NCBI RefSeq assembly: GCF_020439865.1
Contig: NZ_JAGRPF010000113.1
Location: 1 to 64,000 of the forward strand
DNA from: Prosthecobacter sp.
Lineage (GTDB): Bacteria; Verrucomicrobiota; Verrucomicrobiia; Verrucomicrobiales; Verrucomicrobiaceae
Direction: 5' to 3'
DNA length: 64,000 nt
The translations under genes and the position numbers were made by a program. Below, in pieces: positions 1 to 8,034 of this stretch. The notes below the pieces were generated by a model that was not told the origin of the DNA, searched no databases, and saw only the letters and a program-made list of their open reading frames with translations. The first letter of the stretch is position 1. Each line of letters starts with the position of its first letter.

Positions 1-11
1 ATTCGCATGCA

Positions 12-1436
12 ATGAACCTCCGCACTGAACTTCAGGCCGAATACGCCCGCTACCGCACCCGCCGCTGGTTTTTCAAAGACTGCGGCGTGGGCCTGGCGAG
101 CATTGCGGCGATGGATCTGATGCGTGGCAACGCCGCCGCGGCACCGGCCCGTCCGCTGGCGGTCAAGAAGCCGCATTACGGCGCGAAGGCGAAGCGTGTC
201 ATCTACCTCTTCATGGGCGGTGCGCCGAGCCATCTGGAGCTGTTCGACAACAAGCCGGAGCTCTCGAAATGGGACGGCAAGCTGCCGCCGCCCAACCTGC
301 TCGAAGGCTATCGTGCCGCGTTCATCAATCCGAACAGCAAGCTGCTCGGACCGAAGTTCAAATTCGCACGGCATGGTCAGAGCGGCGCGGAATTGAGCGA
401 ACTGCTGCCGCACCTCTCGAAGATCGCCGACGATCTCACGATCGTGCGCTCGATGAAGACGGACGCGTTTAATCATGCGCCCGGTCAAATTTTGATGAGC
501 ACCGGTTCGCAGATCTTCGGTCGTCCAAGCTTCGGCGCGTGGACGCTCTATGGCCTCGGCACGGAGAACGAAGACCTGCCCGGCTACGTCGTGATGCAAA
601 GCGGGCAGAAAGGTCCGAGCGGCGGCTTGAGCAACTTCGGCTGCGGTTTCCTGCCCACCGTGTATCAAGGCGTACCTTTCCGCAGCAGCGGCGAGCCTGT
701 GCTGTTCCTCAACAATCCCGAAGGCGTCGACGACGCGACGCAGCGTGACACGCTCGACGTGCTGAAGCAGCTCAACGAGGAGCGGCTCAACGTCGTGGGC
801 GATCCGGAGATCGCCAGCCGCATCAACAGCTTCGAGCTGGCCTATCGCATGCAGCAGACCGCGCCGGAGCTGATGGACATCTCGAAGGAGCCGAAGCACA
901 TCCTCGACATGTATGGCGCGAAACCCGGCGAGGCGTCCTTCGCGAACAACTGCCTGCTCGCGCGTCGTCTCATCGAAAGCGGCGTGCGTTTCGTGCAGCT
1001 CTTCCACGAGGCGTGGGATCATCACGGTGGCTTGGTGAAGGGTTTGAAGGATCAATGCGGTCTCACCGACCAGCCATGCGCCGCGCTGGTGCTCGACTTG
1101 AAGCAACGCGGACTGCTCGACGACACGCTCGTCATCTGGGGCGGTGAATTCGGTCGCACCCCGATGGTGCAGGGCGGCAACGACGGTCGCGATCATCATC
1201 CGAACTGCTTCAGCATGTGGTTCGCCGGCGGCGGCATGAAGCCGGGCCTCACGCTCGGCCAGAGCGACGAGTTCGGCTTCAATACGACCGAAGATCCCGT
1301 GCACGTGCACGATCTGCATGCCACACTGCTGCATCTGCTCGGTTTCGAACACACGAAGCTCAGCCAGCGCTTCCAGGGCCTCGACATGAGGCTCACGGGC
1401 GTCGCGGGCGAGCTGGTGACGAAGCTGTTGGCGTGA
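12..1436 (+). CDS. DUF1501 family secreted protein (Tat substrate)
   Basis: A 474-residue protein of the DUF1501 family, a sulfatase/alkaline-phosphatase-fold group abundant in Planctomycetes and Verrucomicrobia. The N-terminus has a twin-arginine motif (TRRWFFKD, residues 16-23), a short hydrophobic stretch and an Ala-rich cleavage region, so Tat export is likely. Family hallmarks seen are [11 protein letters not shown] near residue 70, the histidine-rich AWDHHGG near residue 336, and WGGEFGRTP near 376. In relatives the gene usually follows a DUF1553/cytochrome partner; any such gene would lie upstream of the window. The substrate is unknown. ATG at 12 is the natural start because it precedes the Tat motif. 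Confidence 0.9.
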   Translation: MNLRTELQAEYARYRTRRWFFKDCGVGLASIAAMDLMRGNAAAAPARPLAVKKPHYGAKAKRVIYLFMGGAPSHLELFDNKPELSKWDGKLPPPNLLEGYRAAFINPNSKLLGPKFKFARHGQSGAELSELLPHLSKIADDLTIVRSMKTDAFNHAPGQILMSTGSQIFGRPSFGAWTLYGLGTENEDLPGYVVMQSGQKGPSGGLSNFGCGFLPTVYQGVPFRSSGEPVLFLNNPEGVDDATQRDTLDVLKQLNEERLNVVGDPEIASRINSFELAYRMQQTAPELMDISKEPKHILDMYGAKPGEASFANNCLLARRLIESGVRFVQLFHEAWDHHGGLVKGLKDQCGLTDQPCAALVLDLKQRGLLDDTLVIWGGEFGRTPMVQGGNDGRDHHPNCFSMWFAGGGMKPGLTLGQSDEFGFNTTEDPVHVHDLHATLLHLLGFEHTKLSQRFQGLDMRLTGVAGELVTKLLA

Positions 1437-1454
1437 TGATGCGGGTGCCTGGAG

Positions 1455-1847
1455 TCAGTCCACTCGCGTCATCCTCCTGAAAAAGCGCCGCAGCCAGGAT
1501 GCGCGTTCAGTTTCGATCGCAAGCCCCTCATAATCCGCAGCAGCAATGACCGCCTGTAATCTGGTGGCGAAACACCAAGGTCGAAAACGCATGACTCGTC
1601 CTTTTGACAACTGTGTTCGCTCGATCATTCTTGGATCATCAAGATCGCACAAGATGTAATCGGGTTGTTCGCTGACTGCCGAGAACTTGATTAGCTGCCC
1701 TGCGGGGAGGGTTCCCATTTCTGAGTCGTAATAATCGTCAAGGATAGCAGTCGTGTCGTAGGCCCATACATAAGTGACTGAAAGGTTGGCAAGGACTCGT
1801 CTCCAATGAGACGGTGTTTCGGAATCGCTTATGGCAAGGTCTTGCAT
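1455..1847 (-). CDS. Hypothetical protein, 130 aa
   Basis: I do not recognise this protein. It is 130 residues, without signal peptide or membrane segment, acidic in the middle (AILDDYYDSEMGT) and basic at the C-terminus (WLRRFFRRMTRVD). It ends 18 nt from the DUF1501 gene in convergent orientation and lies 27 nt upstream of the oxidoreductase gene on the same strand. Codon usage is less GC-rich than its neighbours, which could mean recent acquisition or weak expression. It is kept because no better ORF explains this stretch. Confidence 0.55.
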   Translation of the reverse strand: MQDLAISDSETPSHWRRVLANLSVTYVWAYDTTAILDDYYDSEMGTLPAGQLIKFSAVSEQPDYILCDLDDPRMIERTQLSKGRVMRFRPWCFATRLQAVIAAADYEGLAIETERASWLRRFFRRMTRVD

Positions 1848-1874
1848 GCTTGATGAGCACGGCTGAAATCTGCT

Positions 1875-3221
1875 TCAGATGCCGTATCCCGCGCGATAGG
1901 CCTTGTGGATGATCGCATCCGCCTCGGGCGTGTTTGGCGACTTGAGCGCGTTCGTGTCCCACTCAACGCGTTTGCCAAAGCGAACAGCGAGAAGACCGAC
2001 GAGCAGTGTTTCGGTGAAGGGCGCGGAATACCAGAAGCCGCTCTTCGCGTCCTGCGGGTTGCCGGTTTTACAGGCTTCGAGGAATTCGGCGCGGTGGCCG
2101 TTTTTGCAGCGTGGGATCGTCTTCGCGGGAATGACGAACTGCTGCATCTTGGATTCCGGAACGATGCGCGGCGTGCCGCTCCAACCGCCGGCGAGGATGC
2201 AGCCTTTGTCACCGACGAAATAGATGCCGTTGTCGCCGAGGTTGCGCGTTTCTTCGAGGCCTTCGGGACGGGGCGGAAGCTTGCCACCGTCATACCAGAC
2301 CATCTTCACCGGTCCGCGATCGCCTTTGGCGGGGAAGTGGTAGGTAATGATGCTCCACACGGGATACGATTCGTTGTTGTTCGGGCCGTTCTCGGCCTCC
2401 ACCCAGTTGGGCGCGTCGAGATCGAGCGCATAGAAGGCGGGATCGGCGTTGTGCACGGCCATGTCTCCCAGAGCACCGCAGCCGAAGTCCCACCAGCCGC
2501 GCCATTTGCGCGGACAGAAGTCAGGATGATACGGACGTTCCTTCGCAGGGCCGAGCCACAGGTTCCAATCGAGGTTCTTCGGCACGGGCGGTGTGTCGGT
2601 GGGATAGGCCTTGCCCTGCGTGTCCCAGAATTTGCCCGGACGATCCGACCACACATGCACCTCCGTCACCTTTCCGATGGCCCCGGCTTGAATCCACTCA
2701 CGCGTGAGGCGGATGCCTTCGTCGGCATGGCCTTGGTTGCCCATCTGCGTGACGCGGTTCGTCTCCTTCGCGACATCTCGCATCGCGCGAGCCTCGGCGA
2801 TGGTGTGAGCGAGCGGTTTCTCGACATAGACATGACGCCCGGCGCGCATGGCCATGATGCTCGCAGGCGCATGCACATGATCGGGCGTGGCGACGAGCAC
2901 GGCGTCGATGTCCTTCTGTTTGTCCAACAGCTCGCGGTAGTCGCGGTAGAGCTTCGCATTCGGATATTTCTTGATCGATCCTGCGGCGCGATCGAGATCG
3001 ACATCGCACAGCGCGACGAAATTGGCGATGCCCGAGGCGTCGAGATCGCGGATGTCACCACCGCCTTGTCCACCAATGCCGATACAGCCGAGATTCACCT
3101 TCTCACTCGGCGGCGTGAAGCCCGGGCCGCCAATCACATGGCGCTCAACGATTTGAAATCCGAAAGCCGTGGCAGCAGCGGTTTTGACGAACTGACGGCG
3201 GGAGGTGGCTGGGGTGCTCAT
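1875..3221 (-). CDS. Gfo/Idh/MocA family oxidoreductase, Tat-exported
   Basis: A 448-residue NAD(P)-dependent oxidoreductase-like protein. The start at 3221 gives a Tat signal (SRRQFVKTAAATAFG, residues 7-21); the open frame continues 112 codons upstream but that part is antisense to the cyclase gene. The Rossmann motif GIGGQGGGD lies near residue 44 and the family signature VEKPLAH near residue 130. The C-terminal half is the usual alpha/beta substrate-binding domain. Tat-exported members are very common in the PVC group and act on sugars or inositols, sometimes as glycoside-cleaving enzymes; the substrate here cannot be told. It is divergent from the cyclase gene with 69 nt between starts. 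Confidence 0.92.
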   Translation of the reverse strand: MSTPATSRRQFVKTAAATAFGFQIVERHVIGGPGFTPPSEKVNLGCIGIGGQGGGDIRDLDASGIANFVALCDVDLDRAAGSIKKYPNAKLYRDYRELLDKQKDIDAVLVATPDHVHAPASIMAMRAGRHVYVEKPLAHTIAEARAMRDVAKETNRVTQMGNQGHADEGIRLTREWIQAGAIGKVTEVHVWSDRPGKFWDTQGKAYPTDTPPVPKNLDWNLWLGPAKERPYHPDFCPRKWRGWWDFGCGALGDMAVHNADPAFYALDLDAPNWVEAENGPNNNESYPVWSIITYHFPAKGDRGPVKMVWYDGGKLPPRPEGLEETRNLGDNGIYFVGDKGCILAGGWSGTPRIVPESKMQQFVIPAKTIPRCKNGHRAEFLEACKTGNPQDAKSGFWYSAPFTETLLVGLLAVRFGKRVEWDTNALKSPNTPEADAIIHKAYRAGYGI

Positions 3222-3290
3222 GCGTTGAGCAAACGGGTTGCCTTCCGCGGGTCTTGCGCCTTGGTTCGTCCCTGTCACCCCTCTTTCACC

Positions 3291-3920
3291 ATGAAACGTC
3301 CTTGGAAAGATGTGTCCGTGCCGATACGCGACGGCATGGTGCACTGGCCCGGCGATCCCGAGTGCCACATCAAGCGCGTGAACCGCATGGAAGACGGTGC
3401 GGTGTGCAATCTCACCCACATCTCCATGAGCGCCCACACGGGCACGCACATGGATGCGCCGCGGCATTTCATCGCCGATGGCATGACGATGGAACAAATG
3501 CCGCTGGAGGCCGTGATCGGCCGATGTCGCGTGTTTGAACTCGACTGCGAAGATCAAATCACCGCCGATGACCTGAAAAAACTCAAGCTCATGCCCGGCC
3601 AGCGCGTGCTCTTCAAAACGCGCAACTCAGCGCGAAGCTGGAACTCGGACGAGTTCGACAAGGACTTCGTCTCCATCCGTCAGGACGCGGCGCAATATCT
3701 CGTCGAGCAGGAGGTCATGACCGTCGGCGTCGATTATTTGAGCATCGGCGGCTTCAACAAGGACGGCGTCGAGACGCATCAGATCATGCTCGGCGCCGGC
3801 ATCTGGGTGATCGAGGGCCTCAACCTCTCCGAAATCAAAGATGGCTACTACGAGCTGATCTGCCTGCCGCTGAAGATCGTGGGCGCGGACGGTGCGCCGT
3901 GCCGCGTGGTGTTGCGCTAG
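3291..3920 (+). CDS. Cyclase / kynurenine formamidase-like metal hydrolase
   Basis: A 209-residue member of the cyclase family (Pfam Cyclase, KynB-like). The signature HTGTHMDAPRHF near residue 48 supplies the metal-binding His and Asp residues. Further family landmarks are PGDPE near residue 18 and VGVDYLSI near 144. Enzymes of this family hydrolyse cyclic or amide bonds such as N-formylkynurenine. No other tryptophan-catabolism gene is adjacent, so the substrate remains open. No signal peptide is seen, so it is cytoplasmic. ATG at 3291 begins the conserved domain; a longer frame upstream is antisense to the Gfo/Idh gene. Confidence 0.9.
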   Translation: MKRPWKDVSVPIRDGMVHWPGDPECHIKRVNRMEDGAVCNLTHISMSAHTGTHMDAPRHFIADGMTMEQMPLEAVIGRCRVFELDCEDQITADDLKKLKLMPGQRVLFKTRNSARSWNSDEFDKDFVSIRQDAAQYLVEQEVMTVGVDYLSIGGFNKDGVETHQIMLGAGIWVIEGLNLSEIKDGYYELICLPLKIVGADGAPCRVVLR

Positions 3921-3926
3921 CCTGTC

Positions 3927-4538
3927 TCAAAGTGGCCCCAGCCTTGAAGGTGCACGATGCGCCTCGTGGTGAACTCGGATTCGAGTGCCCACGCGGCAAA
4001 GTTCCCAGCACTTCTTTTGTGGTTCCTCAGGGCAACGGATGCAGCCATGACTGGTGCATTGACCACGCTCAAAGCCGCCCACATGCATGCCCACGCCGTG
4101 ATCGGTCAATCGCAGCCAGAACGGCATGGCAATGCCGAGATACTCGGTGCCTGCGGGCTTCGGCCCCTCGTGTTCCCAGGTGCGTGCGACCACGACTTCG
4201 CCGGTCTTTGGCTTCACATACTGGCCGTATAGGTTCGAGCGCTTGAGCGGAAGTTTTTCCCGCACGTTGAACTCGCCCGCCGGCGTCTCGTGTCCGGGCA
4301 GCCCAGGAGACACATCCATCTCCACAAGAACATTGCCGCCTTCGTCGAGCAACTGAGCCGTCTGGCTCGCCAGCGAGACATCCACATTCACTTTTCCAGG
4401 CTTCGCTGCAGCGCAACGTTCCTCATCGATATGCCAACGCGGATAGGCGAAAGACTGCGTGGGAGGTTGTTTCCGCCATCCCTGACACGAGATGAGACAA
4501 AGTGCGATCAGCAGGCAGAAGAGCTGTTGGAGTGACAT
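3927..4538 (-). CDS. L,D-transpeptidase (YkuD) lipoprotein
   Basis: A 203-residue protein with a lipoprotein signal (lipobox LISC, Cys18) and a YkuD domain. The catalytic motif is complete: His152 followed by SHGC with Cys166. YkuD enzymes crosslink peptidoglycan through the meso-diaminopimelate residue or attach proteins to it. The location is the outer face of the inner membrane or the inner face of the outer membrane. It is the last gene of a tightly spaced minus-strand group (gaps of 6 to 13 nt) with an SLBB lipoprotein, a rhomboid-like protein and an ABC permease, which suggests an envelope operon. It ends 6 nt from the convergent cyclase gene. Confidence 0.92.
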   Translation of the reverse strand: MSLQQLFCLLIALCLISCQGWRKQPPTQSFAYPRWHIDEERCAAAKPGKVNVDVSLASQTAQLLDEGGNVLVEMDVSPGLPGHETPAGEFNVREKLPLKRSNLYGQYVKPKTGEVVVARTWEHEGPKPAGTEYLGIAMPFWLRLTDHGVGMHVGGFERGQCTSHGCIRCPEEPQKKCWELCRVGTRIRVHHEAHRAPSRLGPL

Positions 4539-4550
4539 CAGAGCGAAAGA

Positions 4551-5132
4551 TCAATGTTTGGCAGATGAACGCCTGTCTCGTTCAAAGGATTCTGTCTCCT
4601 CCTTGGTCATGCCAAAGAGACGGAGCCTTTCGATGCCGTGCCAGCCTTTCGGTTCGACCCAGCGAACGGCCCAGCCTGCGAGATCCAGCGAGTTGCGCGA
4701 GGTGGTGACAAACAAGTCATCGCCTTTGATGAACTCGAAGTCCTCCCAGTGGTAGCGTTCATTGCGGCACATGCCGTTGCCCAGCATGCGCTGGGAGAAA
4801 ATCTGCTTGTTGAGATAGTCCAGGATGATGAGCTGGGCATGGCGGCCAGGAAGTGTGCGCTCGATCCACGCCACCGTGCTGGTTTTTTCTGAGGCAAACT
4901 CTGGCATCATGGGGCTGAAGCCGCCTGCTCTGTTGATGAGTTCTGACAGCGGCTCACGCAAAGTTCGCGATACCCGATATTTGCCTCCATTCTTCACGTG
5001 ACCCGTGATGTGGATCTCGACCTCGGGTGATTTTCCAGCACCGCCTTGTGGGTATGCCACCTTACGACCGGGCAGGATGGAACAACTGGCGATGAAAAGC
5101 AGACTGACGATGGTGGGAAAATGGTGGTGCAT
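4551..5132 (-). CDS. SLBB-domain lipoprotein, polysaccharide-export-like
   Basis: A 193-residue protein with a lipobox (FIASC, Cys17). Residues about 38-75 read like an SLBB (beta-grasp) repeat: ITGHVKNGGKYRV followed by LSELINRAGGFSP. SLBB domains occur in Wza-type export channels and in soluble ligand-binding proteins. The usual upstream Poly_export domain is absent, so this is not a full Wza. The C-terminal part contains a DDLFVTT strand like the end of an SLBB unit. It lies 12 nt upstream of the L,D-transpeptidase gene and 6 nt downstream of the rhomboid-like gene. Confidence 0.7.
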   Translation of the reverse strand: MHHHFPTIVSLLFIASCSILPGRKVAYPQGGAGKSPEVEIHITGHVKNGGKYRVSRTLREPLSELINRAGGFSPMMPEFASEKTSTVAWIERTLPGRHAQLIILDYLNKQIFSQRMLGNGMCRNERYHWEDFEFIKGDDLFVTTSRNSLDLAGWAVRWVEPKGWHGIERLRLFGMTKEETESFERDRRSSAKH

Positions 5133-5138
5133 AAAGTG

Positions 5139-5957
5139 TCAACCCGCGCGCCTCTTCATCTCATCGCTGGCCTTGTCGAGAATGCGGCGTTCGTCGGCGG
5201 TGAGGCTCTGCATGCCATGATGGCTGATCTTGTCGAGGATGTCATCGACGCTGGGTGTTTTGCTGGCCGCAGGCTTGGTCGGTCGTGTTTTTGAGCTCGT
5301 AGTGAAGACAACTTTGGGCAGCCTGGGTAGCTTCAGCTCGCCTTTCTCAAAGCGGATGAAGGCGTAGGCGGTGCCGACGTTGGCGGCGAGGAGGAACAAA
5401 GAGGCCCAGTCGCGGCCGGCGAGGCTGCCAAGGGCGTTCACGCCGACGAGAATCGCAGCGAGCACCCAGGCATCCAGCGTCAGGATGATGATGCAGATTT
5501 TCGCGCGCGGGTAGAGCGTGGCGAACGCGATGAAGACGCCGAATTCAAGCTGCGTGATTCCGGCACAGGCAAAACCGTGAATGCCGACGAGTCCAAACAG
5601 TGTGATGAGCAGCGGCGACACCAGCAACAGCAGCAGGAGCAGCCGCACAAAAGCACGGCGGCCCAGATGACGTTCGACCGCTTCGCCGAAGTTCCAGAGC
5701 AGGTAGCAGCCAAGGAGAATCCAGAGACTCGGTGGATTGACGAGCACGTAGGTCAGCGGCGTCCAGAGATGCCATTGACGGAAGGCGCTGTCGAAAGTGA
5801 AAACGAAATGTCCCATTACCTCGTAGCCGAGCAGGGCGGTGACGATCATGCTCGCCGCGCCGGCGAGCGCGATGATCGCGGCGAGATAGATGGGCTGCTG
5901 CTTCCACCATGTCAGCGGCAGATGGTCTTTGGATTCGGGGAGCCAGGAGTTGAGCAT
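5139..5957 (-). CDS. Rhomboid-like membrane protein lacking catalytic residues
   Basis: A 272-residue polytopic membrane protein with about six transmembrane segments and a cytoplasmic tail. The fold pattern matches rhomboids: a WRLLTYVF-like segment (HLWTPLTYVLVNP), a WNFGEAVER segment after TM2 and a C-terminal tail LTADERRILDKAS, common in bacterial rhomboid-family proteins. The catalytic GxSG is replaced by CAGITQ and the TM6 histidine is not found (AANVGTAYAF), so it is probably a proteolytically inactive pseudo-rhomboid. It is in an operon with envelope genes. Confidence 0.75.
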   Translation of the reverse strand: MLNSWLPESKDHLPLTWWKQQPIYLAAIIALAGAASMIVTALLGYEVMGHFVFTFDSAFRQWHLWTPLTYVLVNPPSLWILLGCYLLWNFGEAVERHLGRRAFVRLLLLLLLVSPLLITLFGLVGIHGFACAGITQLEFGVFIAFATLYPRAKICIIILTLDAWVLAAILVGVNALGSLAGRDWASLFLLAANVGTAYAFIRFEKGELKLPRLPKVVFTTSSKTRPTKPAASKTPSVDDILDKISHHGMQSLTADERRILDKASDEMKRRAG

Positions 5958-5970
5958 GGGCGAAGGTGGT

Positions 5971-7269
5971 TCATTTCCGCAATCGGTCCACCAACACGGC
6001 GCCGAGAATGACGAGACCGAGGACGATTTTTTGCGTATTGCTTTCGACGTTGGTGAGGTTCATGCCGTTTTGAATCACGGCAATGATGAAGGCGCCGATC
6101 AAGGTGCCGGACATGGTGCCTTTGCCACCGCTGAGACTCGTGCCGCCGACCACGACCGCGGCGATGACATACAGCTCATACATCTGGCCGTAGGTGGGCG
6201 AGCCGCTTTTCAACAATGAAGCCGTCACCACACCTCCGAGCCCGGCGAGCAGACCGCAGAGGATGTAGGCAATGAGGATGACACGTTTGACAGGCACCCC
6301 GGAGACAAACGCGGCCTCGGTGTTGCCCCCGACGGCGTAGAGATGCCGACCGAAACTTGTCTGGGTCATCACGATGTGTGCAACAGCATAAAGCAGCAGC
6401 ATGAGCACGACGGCGTTGGGAAGGCCGAACAAGTCGGATCCACGTCCGAGCCAGACGAACGAATCGGGCACCTGATAGACGGACTGGTTTTCCGACAGCC
6501 GCCCGGCAAGACCACTGCACACCAGCATCATCGCCAGCGTGACAATGAACGGCGGCATGCGCAATCGTGTGACAAATGCGCCGGAGATCAAACCACAAGC
6601 ACCGCACAGAACGATGCCGCCGATTCCTGCGGCGAGCATTCCAACCGTTCCGGCACTCGTTCCGCCGCAGAAATCGCGCACGATCATTGCCGTGACGACG
6701 GCGGAGAGAGCGATGAGGCTGCCAACGCTCAAGTCGATGCCACCTGTGATGATGACGATCGTCATACCAATGGCGAGAATGGCGATGACCGCGATCTGGT
6801 TGGCGATGTTAAGCAGATTGTCGGCCTTGAGAAAAACCGGCCAGGACTGCGAACGCGGTTTGAGCACGCGCGTGTTTTTGAGCGCAGGGAAGTCGGTGGC
6901 GAGATCGCTGAAGACTAGCCACGACGCGGTAATTTGATTGCAGGCGATGACATCGAGGCCTCCGGAGTCTGCCGCGCGCAAGAGGGCGGCGCGGGCGTCT
7001 TTGGGTTCACCGCGAACGATTTCGGCACGGGAGCCGAGTGCGGTGTTCAACGCTTCGGCGAAAGCGATGTCTTCCGCCTGCGGACGCACGACGATGAGCA
7101 CTTTCTCATCTGGTTTGATGCGCGAGGCCAGTTCCTGAGCCGTCGCTGTGTCCTGCGGCTGCTGCTCGGTCCAGGTGACGATGCTGAAGAAGGCGCAGAG
7201 CAGCGCCAGTGCGGCGAACATGCCTGAGCCGGCGAGGTGATGGCGGATGAAGGCAGGAAGGCGGCTCAT
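5971..7269 (-). CDS. ABC sugar-type permease (RbsC-like) with inserted extracytoplasmic domain
   Basis: A 432-residue permease of the RbsC/BPD_transp_2 family. The core from about residue 145 contains ITGGIDLSVGS and GGTSLSGGKGT, both diagnostic. Unlike ordinary RbsC (about 320 residues), about 110 extra residues lie between the first membrane segment (about 15-33) and the core; they look soluble and alpha/beta (KVLIVV, LDVIACN). No ATPase or binding-protein gene is adjacent, so partners must be encoded elsewhere. ATG at 7269 is preferred; an in-frame GTG at 7299 would add ten residues. It is the first gene of the envelope operon running to 3927. Confidence 0.85.
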   Translation of the reverse strand: MSRLPAFIRHHLAGSGMFAALALLCAFFSIVTWTEQQPQDTATAQELASRIKPDEKVLIVVRPQAEDIAFAEALNTALGSRAEIVRGEPKDARAALLRAADSGGLDVIACNQITASWLVFSDLATDFPALKNTRVLKPRSQSWPVFLKADNLLNIANQIAVIAILAIGMTIVIITGGIDLSVGSLIALSAVVTAMIVRDFCGGTSAGTVGMLAAGIGGIVLCGACGLISGAFVTRLRMPPFIVTLAMMLVCSGLAGRLSENQSVYQVPDSFVWLGRGSDLFGLPNAVVLMLLLYAVAHIVMTQTSFGRHLYAVGGNTEAAFVSGVPVKRVILIAYILCGLLAGLGGVVTASLLKSGSPTYGQMYELYVIAAVVVGGTSLSGGKGTMSGTLIGAFIIAVIQNGMNLTNVESNTQKIVLGLVILGAVLVDRLRK

Positions 7270-7330
7270 GCGGAAGCAATGATCATGCGGGGCAGACACG
7301 GGCAGTTCAAGGCCGGAGACGTTCGCGATT

Positions 7331-7349
7331 GACCACCGGGGAGGTGGTC
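7331..7349 (+). other. Short hairpin in the 5' region of the DUF4412-like gene
   Basis: Perfect 7-bp arms GACCACC and GGTGGTC with a 5-nt loop, 18 nt before the ATG at 7368. No T-run follows, so it is not a terminator. It could be an operator or a translational control hairpin, or chance. The intergenic space between the divergent permease and DUF4412-like genes is only 98 nt. Confidence 0.25.
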
Positions 7350-7367
7350 GGTTACCGTCCGGACATC

Positions 7368-8033
7368 ATGAAAACGCTCGCCCGCTCGGTTGTTGCCCTT
7401 CTTTTTGCCGCCACGCTTGCCAGGGCCGACTGGGTGCTCGTTCAAAAGTCCGTCACGGACGGCAAGGAAAAGGAGGTGACGACCAAAATCAAAGGAGAGC
7501 AGGCGCGCGTGGACATGGGAACGCAGATGAGCGTGATCGTGGGAGAGCAGGGCATGGTGATGCTCATGCATGCTCAGAAGGTGATGATGAAGATGGATCT
7601 GGCGACGATGAAGACCGCGATGGAGATGGCGGGCAAGGCCTCCGCCGTGCTCGACAAGCAGCCCGCCGCCAAACCAGTGGCGACCGGAGAGAAGGATAAG
7701 GTCGGCCAATGGGATACGGAGATTTTCACGTGGGAAGGACAGATGGGGAAAGGCCGCTTCTGGGTGGCGAAAGATTTTCCGAAGCATGCCGAAATCAGCG
7801 CCATCAGTGACAAGCTTGGCCAGGTGGTGGGCAAGTCGATGGCGGGACTGGCACCGCAGGCGTCTGATTTCGACGGCATGGTGGTGAAGTCCGAAGTGAC
7901 GATGATGGGCAAGAAAGTCTCGTCGAGCCTGGTCTCTGCGAAGGAGGAGGATGTGGATCCGAAGGAGTTCGCCCCGCCAGACGGCTACAACGAGATGAAG
8001 ATGCCCATGCTGCAGGGTGCAGGGAAGCCGTGA
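7368..8033 (+). CDS. Secreted DUF4412-like protein
   Basis: A 221-residue protein with a clear Sec signal peptide (about residues 1-19, ending LARA). The mature part alternates beta strands with Met-rich segments (MVMLMHAQKVMMKMD near residue 65), which resembles the DUF4412/LolA-like fold found in Bacteroidetes and Verrucomicrobia. The role is unknown; LolA-like folds bind lipids. ATG at 7368 is selected because it begins the signal peptide; the frame is open 13 codons further upstream. It ends one base from the convergent ketosynthase-like gene. Confidence 0.7.
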   Translation: MKTLARSVVALLFAATLARADWVLVQKSVTDGKEKEVTTKIKGEQARVDMGTQMSVIVGEQGMVMLMHAQKVMMKMDLATMKTAMEMAGKASAVLDKQPAAKPVATGEKDKVGQWDTEIFTWEGQMGKGRFWVAKDFPKHAEISAISDKLGQVVGKSMAGLAPQASDFDGMVVKSEVTMMGKKVSSSLVSAKEEDVDPKEFAPPDGYNEMKMPMLQGAGKP

Positions 8034-8034
8034 T

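Noticed and set aside
3222-3557. N-terminal extension of the Gfo/Idh protein by 112 codons
   Set aside because: This part is antisense to the cyclase gene; the Tat signal at ATG 3221 gives a natural start.
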